A DNA stretch of 64,000 bases. Origin: Alphaproteobacteria bacterium HGW-Alphaproteobacteria-1 (GTDB taxonomy: Bacteria > Pseudomonadota > Alphaproteobacteria > Rhodobacterales > Rhodobacteraceae). Positions 8,980-17,420 of the stretch are shown in pieces. The notes under the pieces are model-generated. The model was not told the DNA's origin, did not search any database, and saw nothing but the letters and a program-made list of their open reading frames with translations. The translations under genes were made by a program, and so were the position numbers. Where the stretch lies: NCBI GenBank assembly GCA_002842985.1, contig PHEQ01000010.1, positions 62,001-126,000 of the forward strand, read 5' to 3'. Every line of letters starts with the position of its first letter. Positions within the stretch are counted from its first letter, which is position 1.

Positions 8980-10284
8980 TCAAAAGCCCTCTGACAGGAT
9001 CGACGGTTCGCGTCGCGCATCGCAGTTCCTGATCGGGCAGATGCGGCAGCTGACGCCGAGCTCTCGCACCGCGCCACCCGCCTCGCCTGGATCGGGGCGC
9101 AACAGCATATGCGCCCGCATGGTCGCGGGGCGATCAAAGCTGCCCGGCCCCGAGGGTGCCGCAACCGCCAGCGCCAGCACCGTCTCGGCCCTGCGTCCGG
9201 CCTGTCGCACCCGCATTCGCAGGGGGGCCATGGGCTGTGCCATCGCCTGATAGAGTGGCCAGAGCGCACAGGCCCCGGTTAGTCTTGGAATGGCAAATCC
9301 ATTGACCGGCTTGCGAAAAATCAGCGTTCCCGAGGCATCGCAGATCACAAGGCCGATCGGCCCCGCCACCTCATCGGGCAGCGCGGCAAGGCGGCGGAAA
9401 ATGAGCGCAAGCCCTGCACCGGTTGCCTCGGCCAGACGGTCCGGTTCGGTCTCGTGCTGCGCGATCTGCGCTTCCAGCACGGGCAAGGGCAGGGCGCGCG
9501 CGTCCTCCAGATACCGCAAAAGAGCGGTCTCCAGCAGTGTTTGCGCCGGCGCCGAGAGGCCCTTTTGCGCCGTGGCCGCAACCAGCCGCGCCACATCCTC
9601 GGGCTGTGCCTCCGGGGCTTCAAGCTCGGAAAAGTGATAGCACCGCGCCGCGAGCACCGCGTGCATCTCGTCTTGCGGAGAGGTCAACTCGGCATCACGA
9701 TTGGGGGCGGCCTCCAGATAGCGCACCAGGGATTGCGCGCCCTCGGCCAGTCGTCCGGCATCCTCGTTGATGTTGCGATGGAACCGCACCTGCCATTCGG
9801 GTTCCAGCGCCTCGGTCTCGACCAGGATCGACGAGGTGGCGCGGATGGCCGTGACCGCCGAGATCACCTCATGGAGCGAGTCCGCAAGAAAGGGGTCATG
9901 GGCGAGCCGGTCGGTCAGCGTGTCTATTGTGCGCTCCAGTGTCTCGGTTCGACGATGGAGATCGACCACAAGCCCGGCCCAGCCCGGAAAGCGACCGACG
10001 AATTCCTCGATCCGGCCGCGCTCTGCCGTTTCACTGTCGCTTGCGGCCTCGCGCAGCGCGCCCACCACCGCCGCCTCTGCCCCTTCGATCAGACGTGACG
10101 GCTCTACCTTCAGCGCCTTGGCCAGCTTCAGGAGGGTCTTGCCACCGATTCGGCGGCGATTATGCTCGATAAGGTTGAGATAGGATGGCGAGATCCCCAC
10201 GTGCCGCGCCAGATCGCTCTGGCGCATGCCGCTCAGCATCCGCCTTTCGCGGATCCGGGTGCCGATCATGAGCCGTTCTGGCAT
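8980..10284 (-). CDS. XRE-family regulator, ScfR (short-chain fatty acyl regulator) type
   Basis: A 434-residue transcription regulator. An N-terminal helix-turn-helix (residues ~8-62, with [18 protein letters not shown]) is followed by a long ligand-binding region and a C-terminal DUF2083-like segment with clustered cysteines (CRICPIRNC). This architecture is the ScfR/RamB/PrpR group, which controls acetate and propionate use in actinobacteria and alphaproteobacteria, probably by binding short-chain acyl-CoA. The response-regulator gene starts 71 bases downstream on the same strand, so it may control or be cotranscribed with the symporter-kinase operon. Confidence 0.85.
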   Translation of the reverse strand: MPERLMIGTRIRERRMLSGMRQSDLARHVGISPSYLNLIEHNRRRIGGKTLLKLAKALKVEPSRLIEGAEAAVVGALREAASDSETAERGRIEEFVGRFPGWAGLVVDLHRRTETLERTIDTLTDRLAHDPFLADSLHEVISAVTAIRATSSILVETEALEPEWQVRFHRNINEDAGRLAEGAQSLVRYLEAAPNRDAELTSPQDEMHAVLAARCYHFSELEAPEAQPEDVARLVAATAQKGLSAPAQTLLETALLRYLEDARALPLPVLEAQIAQHETEPDRLAEATGAGLALIFRRLAALPDEVAGPIGLVICDASGTLIFRKPVNGFAIPRLTGACALWPLYQAMAQPMAPLRMRVRQAGRRAETVLALAVAAPSGPGSFDRPATMRAHMLLRPDPGEAGGAVRELGVSCRICPIRNCDARREPSILSEGF

Positions 10285-10604
10285 CGGGGGGCGCTTTCCA
10301 TGTGGCAGAGTGGGGTGCGAATTTTTTTACAATGACGCCGCGTGGTTTGTCTAATCATTTACAGATCATGCCCTGTGATCTTCGGCATCCGTGCGCGCAG
10401 GTGCCCACAGGCGCGTTGATCCGCTTGGTCCGCCAAACCGGCAAACGCAAGGCCATGGTTTCAGCGAGGGCAGGCCCGATATTGACGGGGCTATCTTCAT
10501 GCCCCAACCTTCATCCAGGCAGAAGCGATCACAACCCGGCAATGCACCGAAATCATGTCGGCCCGGGGCGACGCAATCAACAAACGGACAGGACAGGCAG
10601 GCCA
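10285..10604. other. Intergenic region between divergent genes
   Basis: 320 bases between the ScfR-type regulator (minus) and the M20 peptidase (plus), so it should hold both promoters. It contains an AT-rich patch near 10320-10360 (a run of seven T followed by TACAATG). I see no convincing -35/-10 pair, structured RNA or conserved coding frame. An open frame continuous with the peptidase runs through it, but it lacks peptidase-like sequence. Confidence 0.5.
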
Positions 10605-12002
10605 ATGACGCGCAGCACCGCAATCGACACGGTTTCGGCCTATTTCGACGACAAACACTTCCAGTCCGAGCTTGCCGATCTGGTCGGCTTTGAAACCGAA
10701 AGCCAGGATCCCGATCAGGCCCCGGAGCTTGCCCGCTATCTGACCGAGGCCATGACGCCCCGGCTTGCCGCCATGGGCTTTCGCTGTGCGATCCATCCCA
10801 ACCCGGTCGCCAATGCCGGTCCCTTCCTGATTGCCGAACGGCACGAGGGCTGCGACCTGCCCACCATCCTGAGTTATGGCCATGGCGACGTGATCCGCGC
10901 CCAGACCGAGCAATGGCGCGCGGGCCTCCACCCGTTCAGGCTCGTCGAGGAGGGCGACCGGCTATACGGGCGCGGCACGGCCGACAACAAGGGCCAGCAC
11001 CTGATCAATATCGCCGCGCTCGATGCGGTGCTGAAAACCCGTGGCGCGCTTGGCTTCAACTGCCGGATCGTGATCGAAAGCGGCGAGGAAACCGGCTCTC
11101 CGGGGCTTGCGGAGTTTTTCACCGCGCATCGGGACAAACTGACCGCCGATGTGCTGATCGCCTCCGACGGGCCGCGCCTTCAGCCCGAAACGCCGACCAT
11201 GTTCATGGGCTCGCGCGGCGGGGTCACCTTTGATCTGATTGTCGATCTGCGGAACGGCGCGCATCACTCGGGCAACTGGGGCGGGCTTCTGGCCGATCCG
11301 GCGATGATTCTGGCGCAGGCGCTCTCGGTCATCACCGATGCCCGTGGCCAGATCAGGATCCCCGAATGGCGCCCCGACAGCCTGACCGATGATGTGCGCG
11401 CCGCCCTGCATGGCCTGCCGATCGAGGGCGGCGACGGTCCCGCCATCGACCCCGACTGGGGCGAGGAACGCCTGACCCCGGTCGAGCGCGCCTATGGCTG
11501 GAACAGCTTTGCCATCCTTGCCATGAAAAGCGGCGTGCCCGAGGCCCCGGTCAACGCGATTTCAGCCCACGCCCGCGCCACCTGTCAGTTGCGCTATGTG
11601 GTTGGCACCCCGCCCGACGACATCCTGCCTGCCCTGCGGCGCCATCTGGACGCGCATGGCTTTGACGCGGTGCGTATCGAGCCGCATGACCGGGGGTTCT
11701 TCCGCGCCACGCGGCTTGACCCCGGCCACCCTTGGGTGAAATTCGTTGCCGCCTCTCTGGAGCGGACATCCGGGCAAGCGCCCCACATCCTGCCCAATCT
11801 CGCCGGGTCGCTGCCGAATGACTGTTTCGCCGACATTCTCGGACTGCCGACCGTCTGGGTGCCGCATTCCTATCGTGGCTGCTCGCAACACGCGCCGGAC
11901 GAGCATGTTCTCAAACCCGTCTGCCGCGATGCGCTGCGCCTCATGGCCGGGTTGTTCTGGGATATCGGAGAGGGCGGCACGCCGATGGGCCAAGGCGGTT
12001 GA
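10605..12002 (+). CDS. M20-family metallopeptidase / dipeptidase
   Basis: A 465-residue zinc-dependent peptidase of the M20 (ArgE/DapE/carnosinase-like) family that probably hydrolyses dipeptides or N-acyl amino acids. The first metal site reads GHGDVI where M20 enzymes usually have GHx[12 protein letters not shown] supplies the bridging Asp and ESGEETGS the catalytic Glu pair. The lid domain (about 210-330) is followed by the C-terminal half with [11 protein letters not shown] and HAPDEHVL carrying the last metal ligand. The ATG at 10605 is chosen because the conserved fold begins there. Confidence 0.88.
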   Translation: MTRSTAIDTVSAYFDDKHFQSELADLVGFETESQDPDQAPELARYLTEAMTPRLAAMGFRCAIHPNPVANAGPFLIAERHEGCDLPTILSYGHGDVIRAQTEQWRAGLHPFRLVEEGDRLYGRGTADNKGQHLINIAALDAVLKTRGALGFNCRIVIESGEETGSPGLAEFFTAHRDKLTADVLIASDGPRLQPETPTMFMGSRGGVTFDLIVDLRNGAHHSGNWGGLLADPAMILAQALSVITDARGQIRIPEWRPDSLTDDVRAALHGLPIEGGDGPAIDPDWGEERLTPVERAYGWNSFAILAMKSGVPEAPVNAISAHARATCQLRYVVGTPPDDILPALRRHLDAHGFDAVRIEPHDRGFFRATRLDPGHPWVKFVAASLERTSGQAPHILPNLAGSLPNDCFADILGLPTVWVPHSYRGCSQHAPDEHVLKPVCRDALRLMAGLFWDIGEGGTPMGQGG

Positions 12003-12156
12003 CCGTCACCGGATATGTGCACACAGGGCCGGTATTCGCGCCAAACCATGCCCGACAGGACAGACCTGCGCGCCCGTGCACATCCCGGTTGCACCCATGG
12101 CCGCTTGCAGCCGCGCAAGCACTGTCTAGGTTGTCGCGCAAATGCGAGGACATGCC

Positions 12157-13086
12157 ATGACCCCCATCGTCGAGGTGACCAACCTCAGCAAGACCTACAA
12201 GGACGGGTTCACGGCGCTGCGCGGTGTCGACCTGACGATTGCCGAGGGTGAGATTCTCGCCCTGCTCGGTCCCAATGGGGCGGGCAAGACCACGCTTATC
12301 TCGGCGCTTTGCGGGATCACCACCCCCACGGGCGGCCACGCAAGGATCGGCGGGCATGACGTGATCACCGATTATCGGGCGGCGAGGCGTCTGGTCGGGC
12401 TGGTGCCGCAGGAGGTGGCGCTGGAGCCCTTCGAGAAGGTCATCAACACCGTGCGATTCTCGCGCGGTCTTTTCGGCAAGGGGCGCGATGAGGCCCTGAT
12501 CGAGCGCATCCTGCGGCAGTTGTCGCTGTGGGACAAGCGCGACGCCCGCATCCGCGAACTCTCGGGCGGGATGAAACGTCGCGTGCTCATTGCCAAGGCG
12601 CTCTGCCACGAGCCGCGCGTTCTTTTCCTCGACGAGCCGACGGCGGGTGTCGATGTCGAGTTGCGCCGCGACATGTGGGAGGTGGTGCGCGGACTGAAGG
12701 CAAGCGGCGTCACCATCATCCTGACCACCCATTACATCGAAGAGGCCGAGGCCATCGCCGACCGCGTCGCGGTCATCAACAAGGGCGAGATCCTGCTGGT
12801 CGAGAACAAGGCCGACCTGATGCGCCGGATGGGACGCAAGACCCTGCGCATCGACCTTGCCACGCCGGTGGCGGAGGTGCCCGCGGCGCTGGCGACGTAT
12901 GATCTCGAACGGATCGAGGAAGGCGCGGCCCTGCTCTATCACTACGACACGCGCGGCGAGGGAACGGGCATCACCCGCCTGTTGCAGGCGCTGGCGCGCG
13001 AGGGGTTGTCCTTGCGCGATATCGAGACCCGACAAAGCAGTCTGGAAGAGATTTTCGTGGGCCTCGTGCAGGAGGATGCCGCATGA
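12157..13086 (+). CDS. ABC-2 type exporter, ATP-binding subunit
   Basis: A 309-residue ABC ATPase of the NodI/YadG/CcmA group. It has Walker A (GPNGAGKTT), Q-loop (VPQEVAL), signature (LSGGMKRRV), Walker B ([12 protein letters not shown]) and the H-loop (TTHYIEEAE). About 80 C-terminal residues form the regulatory tail typical of the drug/polysaccharide-export subgroup. The ATG at 12157 is preferred over one at 12142 because a GAGGA site lies at correct distance. The permease gene overlaps its 3' end by 4 bases. The substrate is unknown. Confidence 0.92.
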   Translation: MTPIVEVTNLSKTYKDGFTALRGVDLTIAEGEILALLGPNGAGKTTLISALCGITTPTGGHARIGGHDVITDYRAARRLVGLVPQEVALEPFEKVINTVRFSRGLFGKGRDEALIERILRQLSLWDKRDARIRELSGGMKRRVLIAKALCHEPRVLFLDEPTAGVDVELRRDMWEVVRGLKASGVTIILTTHYIEEAEAIADRVAVINKGEILLVENKADLMRRMGRKTLRIDLATPVAEVPAALATYDLERIEEGAALLYHYDTRGEGTGITRLLQALAREGLSLRDIETRQSSLEEIFVGLVQEDAA

Positions 13087-13844
13087 ACCTGCACGCCATT
13101 GCCGCCATCTATGTCTATGAGATGAAGCGGTTTTTCAGAACCATCTTCGAATCCCTGCTGTCGCCTGTCATCTCCACCACGCTCTATTTCGTGGTGTTCG
13201 GCGCGGCCATTGGTGGCCGCATCGAAGAGGTGGAAGGGGTAAGCTATGGCGCGTTCATCGTGCCGGGGCTGATCATGCTGAGCGTGATGACACAGGCCAT
13301 TTCAAACGCCTCGTTCGGCATCTATTTCCCGAAATTCATCGGCACGATCTACGAGTTGCTCTCGGCCCCGATCAATTTCTTTGAAATCGTCATCGGCTAT
13401 GTCGGGGCGGCGGCGACGAAATCGCTGCTGATCGGCGGGGTGATCCTGCTCACCGCCGGATTCTTTGTCGATCTCGAGATCCGGCACCCGGCGATGATGC
13501 TGGCATTTCTGGTGATGATCTGCGTCAGCTTTGCGCTTTTCGGGTTCATCATCGGCATCTGGTCCGAGAACTTCCAGCAATTGCAATTGATCCCGCTCCT
13601 GGTGATCACGCCGCTGGTGTTCCTCGGCGGCGCGTTCTACTCGGTGTCGATGCTGCCCCCGGCCTGGCAGGTGGTGACGCTGTTCAACCCGGTGGTTTAC
13701 CTCATCTCGGGCTTTCGCTGGTCGTTCTTCGGGGTAGCGGATGTGGCCGTGAGCTGGAGCCTTCTGGCCATCGCGGTTTTCTTTGCGCTTTGCCTTGCCG
13801 TTGTGTGGTGGATTTTCCGCACCGGCTATCGGATCAAGGCCTGA
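13083..13844 (+). CDS. ABC-2 type exporter, permease subunit
   Basis: A 253-residue inner-membrane protein of the ABC-2 permease family (YadH/NodJ-like), with six predicted helices and the family-typical [17 protein letters not shown] segment near the C-terminus. It pairs with the overlapping upstream ATPase to form an exporter. The substrate cannot be told from sequence; lipids, polysaccharides or drugs are known for the family. Confidence 0.92.
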   Translation: MNLHAIAAIYVYEMKRFFRTIFESLLSPVISTTLYFVVFGAAIGGRIEEVEGVSYGAFIVPGLIMLSVMTQAISNASFGIYFPKFIGTIYELLSAPINFFEIVIGYVGAAATKSLLIGGVILLTAGFFVDLEIRHPAMMLAFLVMICVSFALFGFIIGIWSENFQQLQLIPLLVITPLVFLGGAFYSVSMLPPAWQVVTLFNPVVYLISGFRWSFFGVADVAVSWSLLAIAVFFALCLAVVWWIFRTGYRIKA

Positions 13845-13851
13845 GATCGGC

Positions 13852-14277
13852 TCATGCCCAGACCCTCAGGGGTGACGTGATGCTATCGGACCGGATCAAC
13901 GCCACATTGTGCAGGACGCGGGCCTCTTCTTTGGCGTTCGGGGCCGGGTCAGGATCGCCAAGCATCGACCACGCCGCAACCATGGCCTGCCATTTGAGCG
14001 CGCCCGCCTCATCGACGGATGCGAGGGCAGGGCCGGTGAGGCGCAGGTTGATGTGATGGCGCGGGTCGATCACCGCGCCCTCGCCCGTCTCGGGGTCGCC
14101 CGCGTCGAGCACCACCGGCCCGATGATGTCCACATGAACACCGGGTGATACCAGCATATCGCCTGCCTCACCCGGCACCAAAAGACCGTAGAACACCGCG
14201 CCTTGCACCCAATCCGCCTCGGTGCCTGCGCGGATCACGGCGTCCACGAAACCATCCGCCTCAGTTACGAATGTCAT
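13852..14277 (-). CDS. Third gene of the GTA spike operon, function unknown
   Basis: A 141-residue soluble acidic protein without signal peptide or membrane helix and with no family I recognise. Its start overlaps the stop of the spike gene, and the three genes read as one operon. The sequence ends a few bases from the ABC permease stop on the other strand. Its position suggests a spike accessory, chaperone or minor capsid-surface protein, but this is inferred from context only. Confidence 0.7.
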   Translation of the reverse strand: MTFVTEADGFVDAVIRAGTEADWVQGAVFYGLLVPGEAGDMLVSPGVHVDIIGPVVLDAGDPETGEGAVIDPRHHINLRLTGPALASVDEAGALKWQAMVAAWSMLGDPDPAPNAKEEARVLHNVALIRSDSITSPLRVWA

Positions 14278-15545
14278 TGTGATGCCTCCTCAAGATGCGC
14301 GTCGGTGAGCGGGGAACCCCAGATGCGCAGCCGCTCAACCGTAACGGCCCCTACGGGCGCGATCCTGAAAGGTGCACCTGCCAGATCAGTCAGACCTGCT
14401 GCGGCACTTGTGAAAAGACCACCGGAAAGCGCAAATTGAACATCGGTCGCCGAATGCCGCACCGCGATGCTGAACGGCATATTGACGCCAGGCGGGACAA
14501 CCGTAGCCCCGGAATTCGTGCTGTCGTTGCCGGCGGGTGTCCTCTGGATAGCGGCAAGCCGTCCGGGAGGCGCAACGTTGGTTTGAATATCCATGAGGGC
14601 GTAATGCGTCCCGTCAAGAAGGGCACTGTAAAGCCGCGCCTCGGTCGAAAGGTCATTGTCCTCGTAAGTTACCTCGCCTTCCATGGCGACGGAAAAGCCC
14701 CCCATGGAGAATGGCCAGGCGCCAGCGTCGATCTGCGCCAGGTCCGCCGCCCGCGTTGCCTGTGACCCGGCGGTGACGATGACCGAAGTTGAACCGTTCC
14801 GCGCCTCAAGCTGGACGTGATGAATGATCGAGGCGTTCGTGTTCGTTGACGTGCCAGACGGATAGATGAATACACGCCGAATATTCCCCGCAATTCCCGT
14901 GCCTGTCAGCGACACCCGCAAGAGCCGCCCGCCATTCGGGCCTATGCCCAGGTCGGTAACGCGGTGCTGACCAGCGCCTGAGAACGCCGTCGCAGCCAGC
15001 GTATCAAAGTTCACTGTGATGGCGTAGACCCACGTGGAAGTAGTCTGGTTTCGCAGGCCAATGACGCTGGTTTCTGATGTGTCTCTTTCTATGATAACAC
15101 TGAACGTTTCCGGCGATCCGGTGAGCGCTCCACTTGTCTGCGTCACCGCGCGGGAAGGCGTAACGCCGAGATTCGTAAATCGGTGCGCTGTTTGTCCCTC
15201 GATCACGGACGTGGCAGGCGTAACCGTGAAGTCGCCCCGCCCTGTCCAAGCCGCGTTTGTCAGATCGGCGGAGTGCAAAAGGACATTGGTGCTTTGCGGC
15301 TCTACCAAGAGCCTCCGCCGCCACGCTCCGTCTTGCCGGATGTGATGCCCCACCCGCGCCTCATTGACCGCCGCCGTGCGGATGGTGCCGCCCGCGTCGG
15401 TGTAGGTCGCCGCGCTGGAGCGGGTGAAATTGATGAGGTCCGGCAGGGGACCGCCGGACGTAAAACTCAGGTCAAGACCGGCGGGCGGCACGGAAGTGCC
15501 CATGCGCCGACACGCGGTCATCGACAGATCGACAATGGTTTTCAT
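14274..15545 (-). CDS. ghsB: Phage/GTA head-spike (fibre) protein, GhsB-like
   Basis: A 423-residue protein with the block typical of phage and GTA spike proteins: LINFTRSSAATYTDAGG, then ARVGHHI and LLVEPQSTNVLL (about 38-95). Two beta-rich, lectin-like stretches follow (about 100-260 and 265-420). In Rhodobacter capsulatus the head spikes GhsA/GhsB are encoded outside the main GTA cluster and bind the recipient's capsule. The upstream overlapping gene is GhsA-like, which supports this reading over a generic prophage tail fibre. It has no signal peptide, as expected for a particle protein. The gene symbol is by analogy. Confidence 0.72.
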   Translation of the reverse strand: MKTIVDLSMTACRRMGTSVPPAGLDLSFTSGGPLPDLINFTRSSAATYTDAGGTIRTAAVNEARVGHHIRQDGAWRRRLLVEPQSTNVLLHSADLTNAAWTGRGDFTVTPATSVIEGQTAHRFTNLGVTPSRAVTQTSGALTGSPETFSVIIERDTSETSVIGLRNQTTSTWVYAITVNFDTLAATAFSGAGQHRVTDLGIGPNGGRLLRVSLTGTGIAGNIRRVFIYPSGTSTNTNASIIHHVQLEARNGSTSVIVTAGSQATRAADLAQIDAGAWPFSMGGFSVAMEGEVTYEDNDLSTEARLYSALLDGTHYALMDIQTNVAPPGRLAAIQRTPAGNDSTNSGATVVPPGVNMPFSIAVRHSATDVQFALSGGLFTSAAAGLTDLAGAPFRIAPVGAVTVERLRIWGSPLTDAHLEEASQ

Positions 15546-15808
15546 GCCACCACCATCGCGCCGATGCCTCCGGCGGTTGTGCCCGTGGCCCAGACACGCC
15601 GGACGCCGACAGGCAGGATCGTCCAGTCAGCGACATTGAGCGTGCGTTGTTGCCCGTTCACCGTGGTGATCGTCAGCGCGCCGCCCTGTTCGACATAGAG
15701 CGCGACCGCCACCGTCGGCAAATCGGTGCTGTCGCTGGGGCTCACCGGAAGGATGTCGCGCGCCGGACCGGACAGAGAGGACAAGCGCGAGGCGAAAGGA
15801 TCGTTCAT
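15542..15808 (-). CDS. ghsA: Spike base protein, RCAP_Rcc01079 (GhsA) family
   Basis: An 88-residue protein that I recognise as the small spike-base protein of the gene transfer agent family first seen as rcc01079 (GhsA) in Rhodobacter capsulatus. It starts MNDPFASRLSSLSGPA, continues with a DLPTVAVALYVE strand and ends in a WTILPVGVRRVWATGTTAGG segment typical of small phage beta-sandwich proteins. An AGGAG site precedes the ATG. It leads a three-gene operon with the spike protein. The assignment rests on recalled family features. Confidence 0.78.
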   Translation of the reverse strand: MNDPFASRLSSLSGPARDILPVSPSDSTDLPTVAVALYVEQGGALTITTVNGQQRTLNVADWTILPVGVRRVWATGTTAGGIGAMVVA

Positions 15809-16122
15809 GGGAATACTCCTGTATTGGCTGGAGGGTTGGGCGCACCCGTGGTGACACTTGGCTCAGTTTGCCAAGAATCCCTGAAGCCTGCGCACGGCGT
15901 CTATCTGATCGGCGCAACAGGAAACGGCAGGCGCACATGACGCCACACTCTGGTGCCCCTTGCGCTGCCTGTGTGATTGATCGGAGTTTGGCAGTGCTGA
16001 TTGTGCAGGCACGGAGAAGACACGGAACTGTGAAAATTTTCAGACAGCCCTGATTCACCCTTTTCGCAGGGGGTGCAAATCGGTATAACGTTTCATGTAA
16101 CCTTAGAGGGATTAGTAAAGTC
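15809..16122. other. Intergenic region with two palindromes
   Basis: 314 bases between the spike operon (minus) and a small exported-protein gene (plus). It holds a perfect inverted repeat CTTGGC-N7-GCCAAG at 15857-15875, about 50 bases upstream of ghsA, and a perfect 12-base palindrome TGAAAATTTTCA at 16031-16042, about 80 bases upstream of the plus-strand gene. No coding frame with good composition is visible. The two palindromes may be operators for the two divergent units. Confidence 0.5.
16061..16089 (+). promoter_or_regulatory. Candidate promoter of the small exported-protein gene
   Basis: A TATAAC -10 hexamer at 16084-16089 is preceded at 17 bases by TTTTCG (16061-16066), a weak -35 match. 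The TGAAAATTTTCA palindrome lies just upstream, where a regulator could bind. The start codon is 33 bases downstream of the -10. Prediction by eye only. Confidence 0.35.
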
Positions 16123-16467
16123 ATGACCAAATTCGGGACAATCATGCTCGCCACGATTTTCGGCGTAACGTCGGCTGTTTCGGTGGCGGCACAGGGGGCA
16201 GTTGTTCGTCAGGGCAACGAAACCGCACTGCAAATGGCGAATCGGATCGGGGCCTGCGCCGACGGTAGCGCGATCCTGGACGCCAACTATGCCCAGAACG
16301 GGACGCTGCTTCAGGTGCGTTGTGCGGGTGTGGGCGGCGATCTGTCGGGTGGCCTCGGCACTGCCGGCGCTGTCGCTCTCGGTGTGATCGGGATCGCCGT
16401 TGTCGCTGCGGCCGCGTCGGGCGGCGGTGGCTCGAGCAGCACGACCGGGACTAACGGGACCAACTGA
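16123..16467 (+). CDS. Small exported protein with Gly/Ser/Thr-rich tail
   Basis: A 114-residue protein with a signal peptide (MTKFGTIMLATIFGVTSAVSVAA, likely cut after AQG or nearby). A short mature domain contains two cysteines (GACADG and QVRCAG) that could form a disulfide. A hydrophobic stretch (about 80-98) follows, then a GGGGSSSTTGTNGTN tail. It is probably periplasmic or membrane-attached. I do not recognise the family. It is monocistronic, with its own candidate promoter and a strong terminator. Confidence 0.7.
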   Translation: MTKFGTIMLATIFGVTSAVSVAAQGAVVRQGNETALQMANRIGACADGSAILDANYAQNGTLLQVRCAGVGGDLSGGLGTAGAVALGVIGIAVVAAAASGGGGSSSTTGTNGTN

Positions 16468-16481
16468 ATCAGCATTATGGT

Positions 16482-16520
16482 AGTGGTGGCCCTGTGATAT
16501 GGGCCACCACTTCTTTTTTT
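16482..16520 (+). terminator. Rho-independent terminator
   Basis: A perfect 11-base-pair stem (AGTGGTGGCCC, 16482-16492, with GGGCCACCACT, 16501-16511), an 8-base loop, then TCTTTTTTT. It lies 15 bases after the stop of the small exported-protein gene. Confidence 0.92.
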
Positions 16521-16660
16521 GAAGGGCATGCAGCGACGGCACTCAAGATCGCACAAGCCTGAACCGGCATCGAACAGGTGGCCACTCTCGAATTGCGCGA
16601 TGAATGCTGTCGGATGACGTGACGGCCCTCGCTTCGCGTGATGTCGCGACTGTCAAGAGT

Positions 16661-16834
16661 CGGCAAACGGATTTCATCCTGCTTGTGGTGGTCCGCACCA
16701 TGGCCGATTACGAGGCTCTGACGCGGCGGCTCTTCTTCGGCAACAACAACGTCAAGCGCTTTCGCAGTTTCGTGTCGATGGTCCGGGTCAAGGTCGGATT
16801 GACTGCCCCGTTTGGCGGATCGACCCGCGCGTGA
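16661..16834 (+). pseudogene. Remnant of an Lrp/AsnC-family regulator (3' end only)
   Basis: About 55 residues match the C-terminal end of Lrp/AsnC regulators: a DFILLVVVRTMADYEAL strand-helix unit, then RLFFGNNNVKRFRSF and VRVKVGLTAPFG. The N-terminal helix-turn-helix and first half of the ligand domain are absent; the bases before 16661 do not encode them in any frame I can read. It therefore looks like the surviving end of a deleted gene. It abuts a remnant of a diaminopropionate ammonia-lyase gene, a pair that is often adjacent in relatives. Confidence 0.7.
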
Positions 16835-17130
16835 AACAAACGTGCGTATCGCCCTTGAAACAGAGCGCTTTTCTCAGGCACGACAAGCGATCGTTGCGCC
16901 ACACTGACGGGGTTGGGCTCGGCGCGCTGCATCTCAAGGATGAGGGGTGTCGTCTTGGTCTGGGCAGTTTCAAGGCGCTTGGTGGGGCCTTTGCGCTGAT
17001 GACCCTCGTCAAAGAGGAGGCCGAGCACCGCCTGCATCGTCCGGTCACTGTGCAGGAACTGATGAGCGACGAGATACGCGCCATCGGCTGCGCCCGGCGG
17101 GGGCCGGCGGGGGCCGTCAGAACGCCTTGA
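16831..17130 (+). pseudogene. Remnant of diaminopropionate ammonia-lyase
   Basis: About 75 residues resemble the N-terminal part of PLP-dependent diaminopropionate ammonia-lyase (DpaL, ~400 residues). The best part is LHLKDEGCRLGLGSFKALGG, with the PLP-binding Lys in SFKALGG. The match stops after TVQELMSDEIRAIG; the expected ATDGNHG segment and the remaining ~300 residues are missing. The region before the match is also altered. The 3' end runs into an opposing gene at 17117. Together with the Lrp remnant this is a decayed catabolic pair. Confidence 0.7.
17096..17115. repeat. Tandem 10-base repeat
   Basis: GGCGGGGGCC occurs twice back to back, exactly where the ammonia-lyase remnant ends and next to the stop of the convergent Lrp-like gene. 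It may mark a slippage or deletion junction. Confidence 0.6.
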
Positions 17131-17353
17131 AGGTCAGCGTCGTCTCGGTCCGCTCGATCCCGTCGATATCGAGCAGGTTGTCGTTGATGAATTTGCCTAT
17201 ATCCTCGCCCTCGGGGATGTAGAGCTTGAGCAAGAGGTCGAACGGGCCGGAGGTTGAATAAAGTTCGGAATGGATCTCACGCAGCGCGATGGCCTCGGCC
17301 ACGCGGTAGGACTGGCCGGGCTTGCAGCGGATATTGATGAAGACGCAGCGCAT
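17117..17353 (-). CDS. Stand-alone Lrp/AsnC ligand-binding (RAM) domain protein
   Basis: A 78-residue protein consisting only of the ligand-binding/oligomerisation domain of the Lrp/AsnC family, with no DNA-binding helix-turn-helix. The sequence runs MRCVFINIRCKPGQSY, then the SELYSTSGPFDLLLKLYI strand unit, ending in ETTLTFKAF. Such stand-alone RAM proteins form dimers or higher oligomers, bind small molecules and may partner with full Lrp proteins. The ATG at 17353 is chosen because a GGGAGAG site lies upstream and the domain starts there. Confidence 0.85.
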   Translation of the reverse strand: MRCVFINIRCKPGQSYRVAEAIALREIHSELYSTSGPFDLLLKLYIPEGEDIGKFINDNLLDIDGIERTETTLTFKAF

Positions 17354-17420
17354 TTCTGGCTCTCCCGGTCTGAGGTCACTGGCCAGAGTATTTCCGCAAC
17401 GCGCGCGATTGTCCATGACC

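Noticed and set aside
10302-10604. N-terminal extension of the M20 peptidase by 101 residues
   Set aside because: No homology pattern, no signal peptide, and the peptidase fold starts at 10605.
13852-15808. A complete integrated prophage
   Set aside because: Only spike-type genes are present; no integrase, repressor, terminase, capsid or flanking attachment repeats were seen. A GTA spike locus fits better.
16604-16834. A complete 76-residue gene
   Set aside because: Only the end of an Lrp/AsnC regulator is recognisable, without its DNA-binding domain, so it is listed as a remnant.
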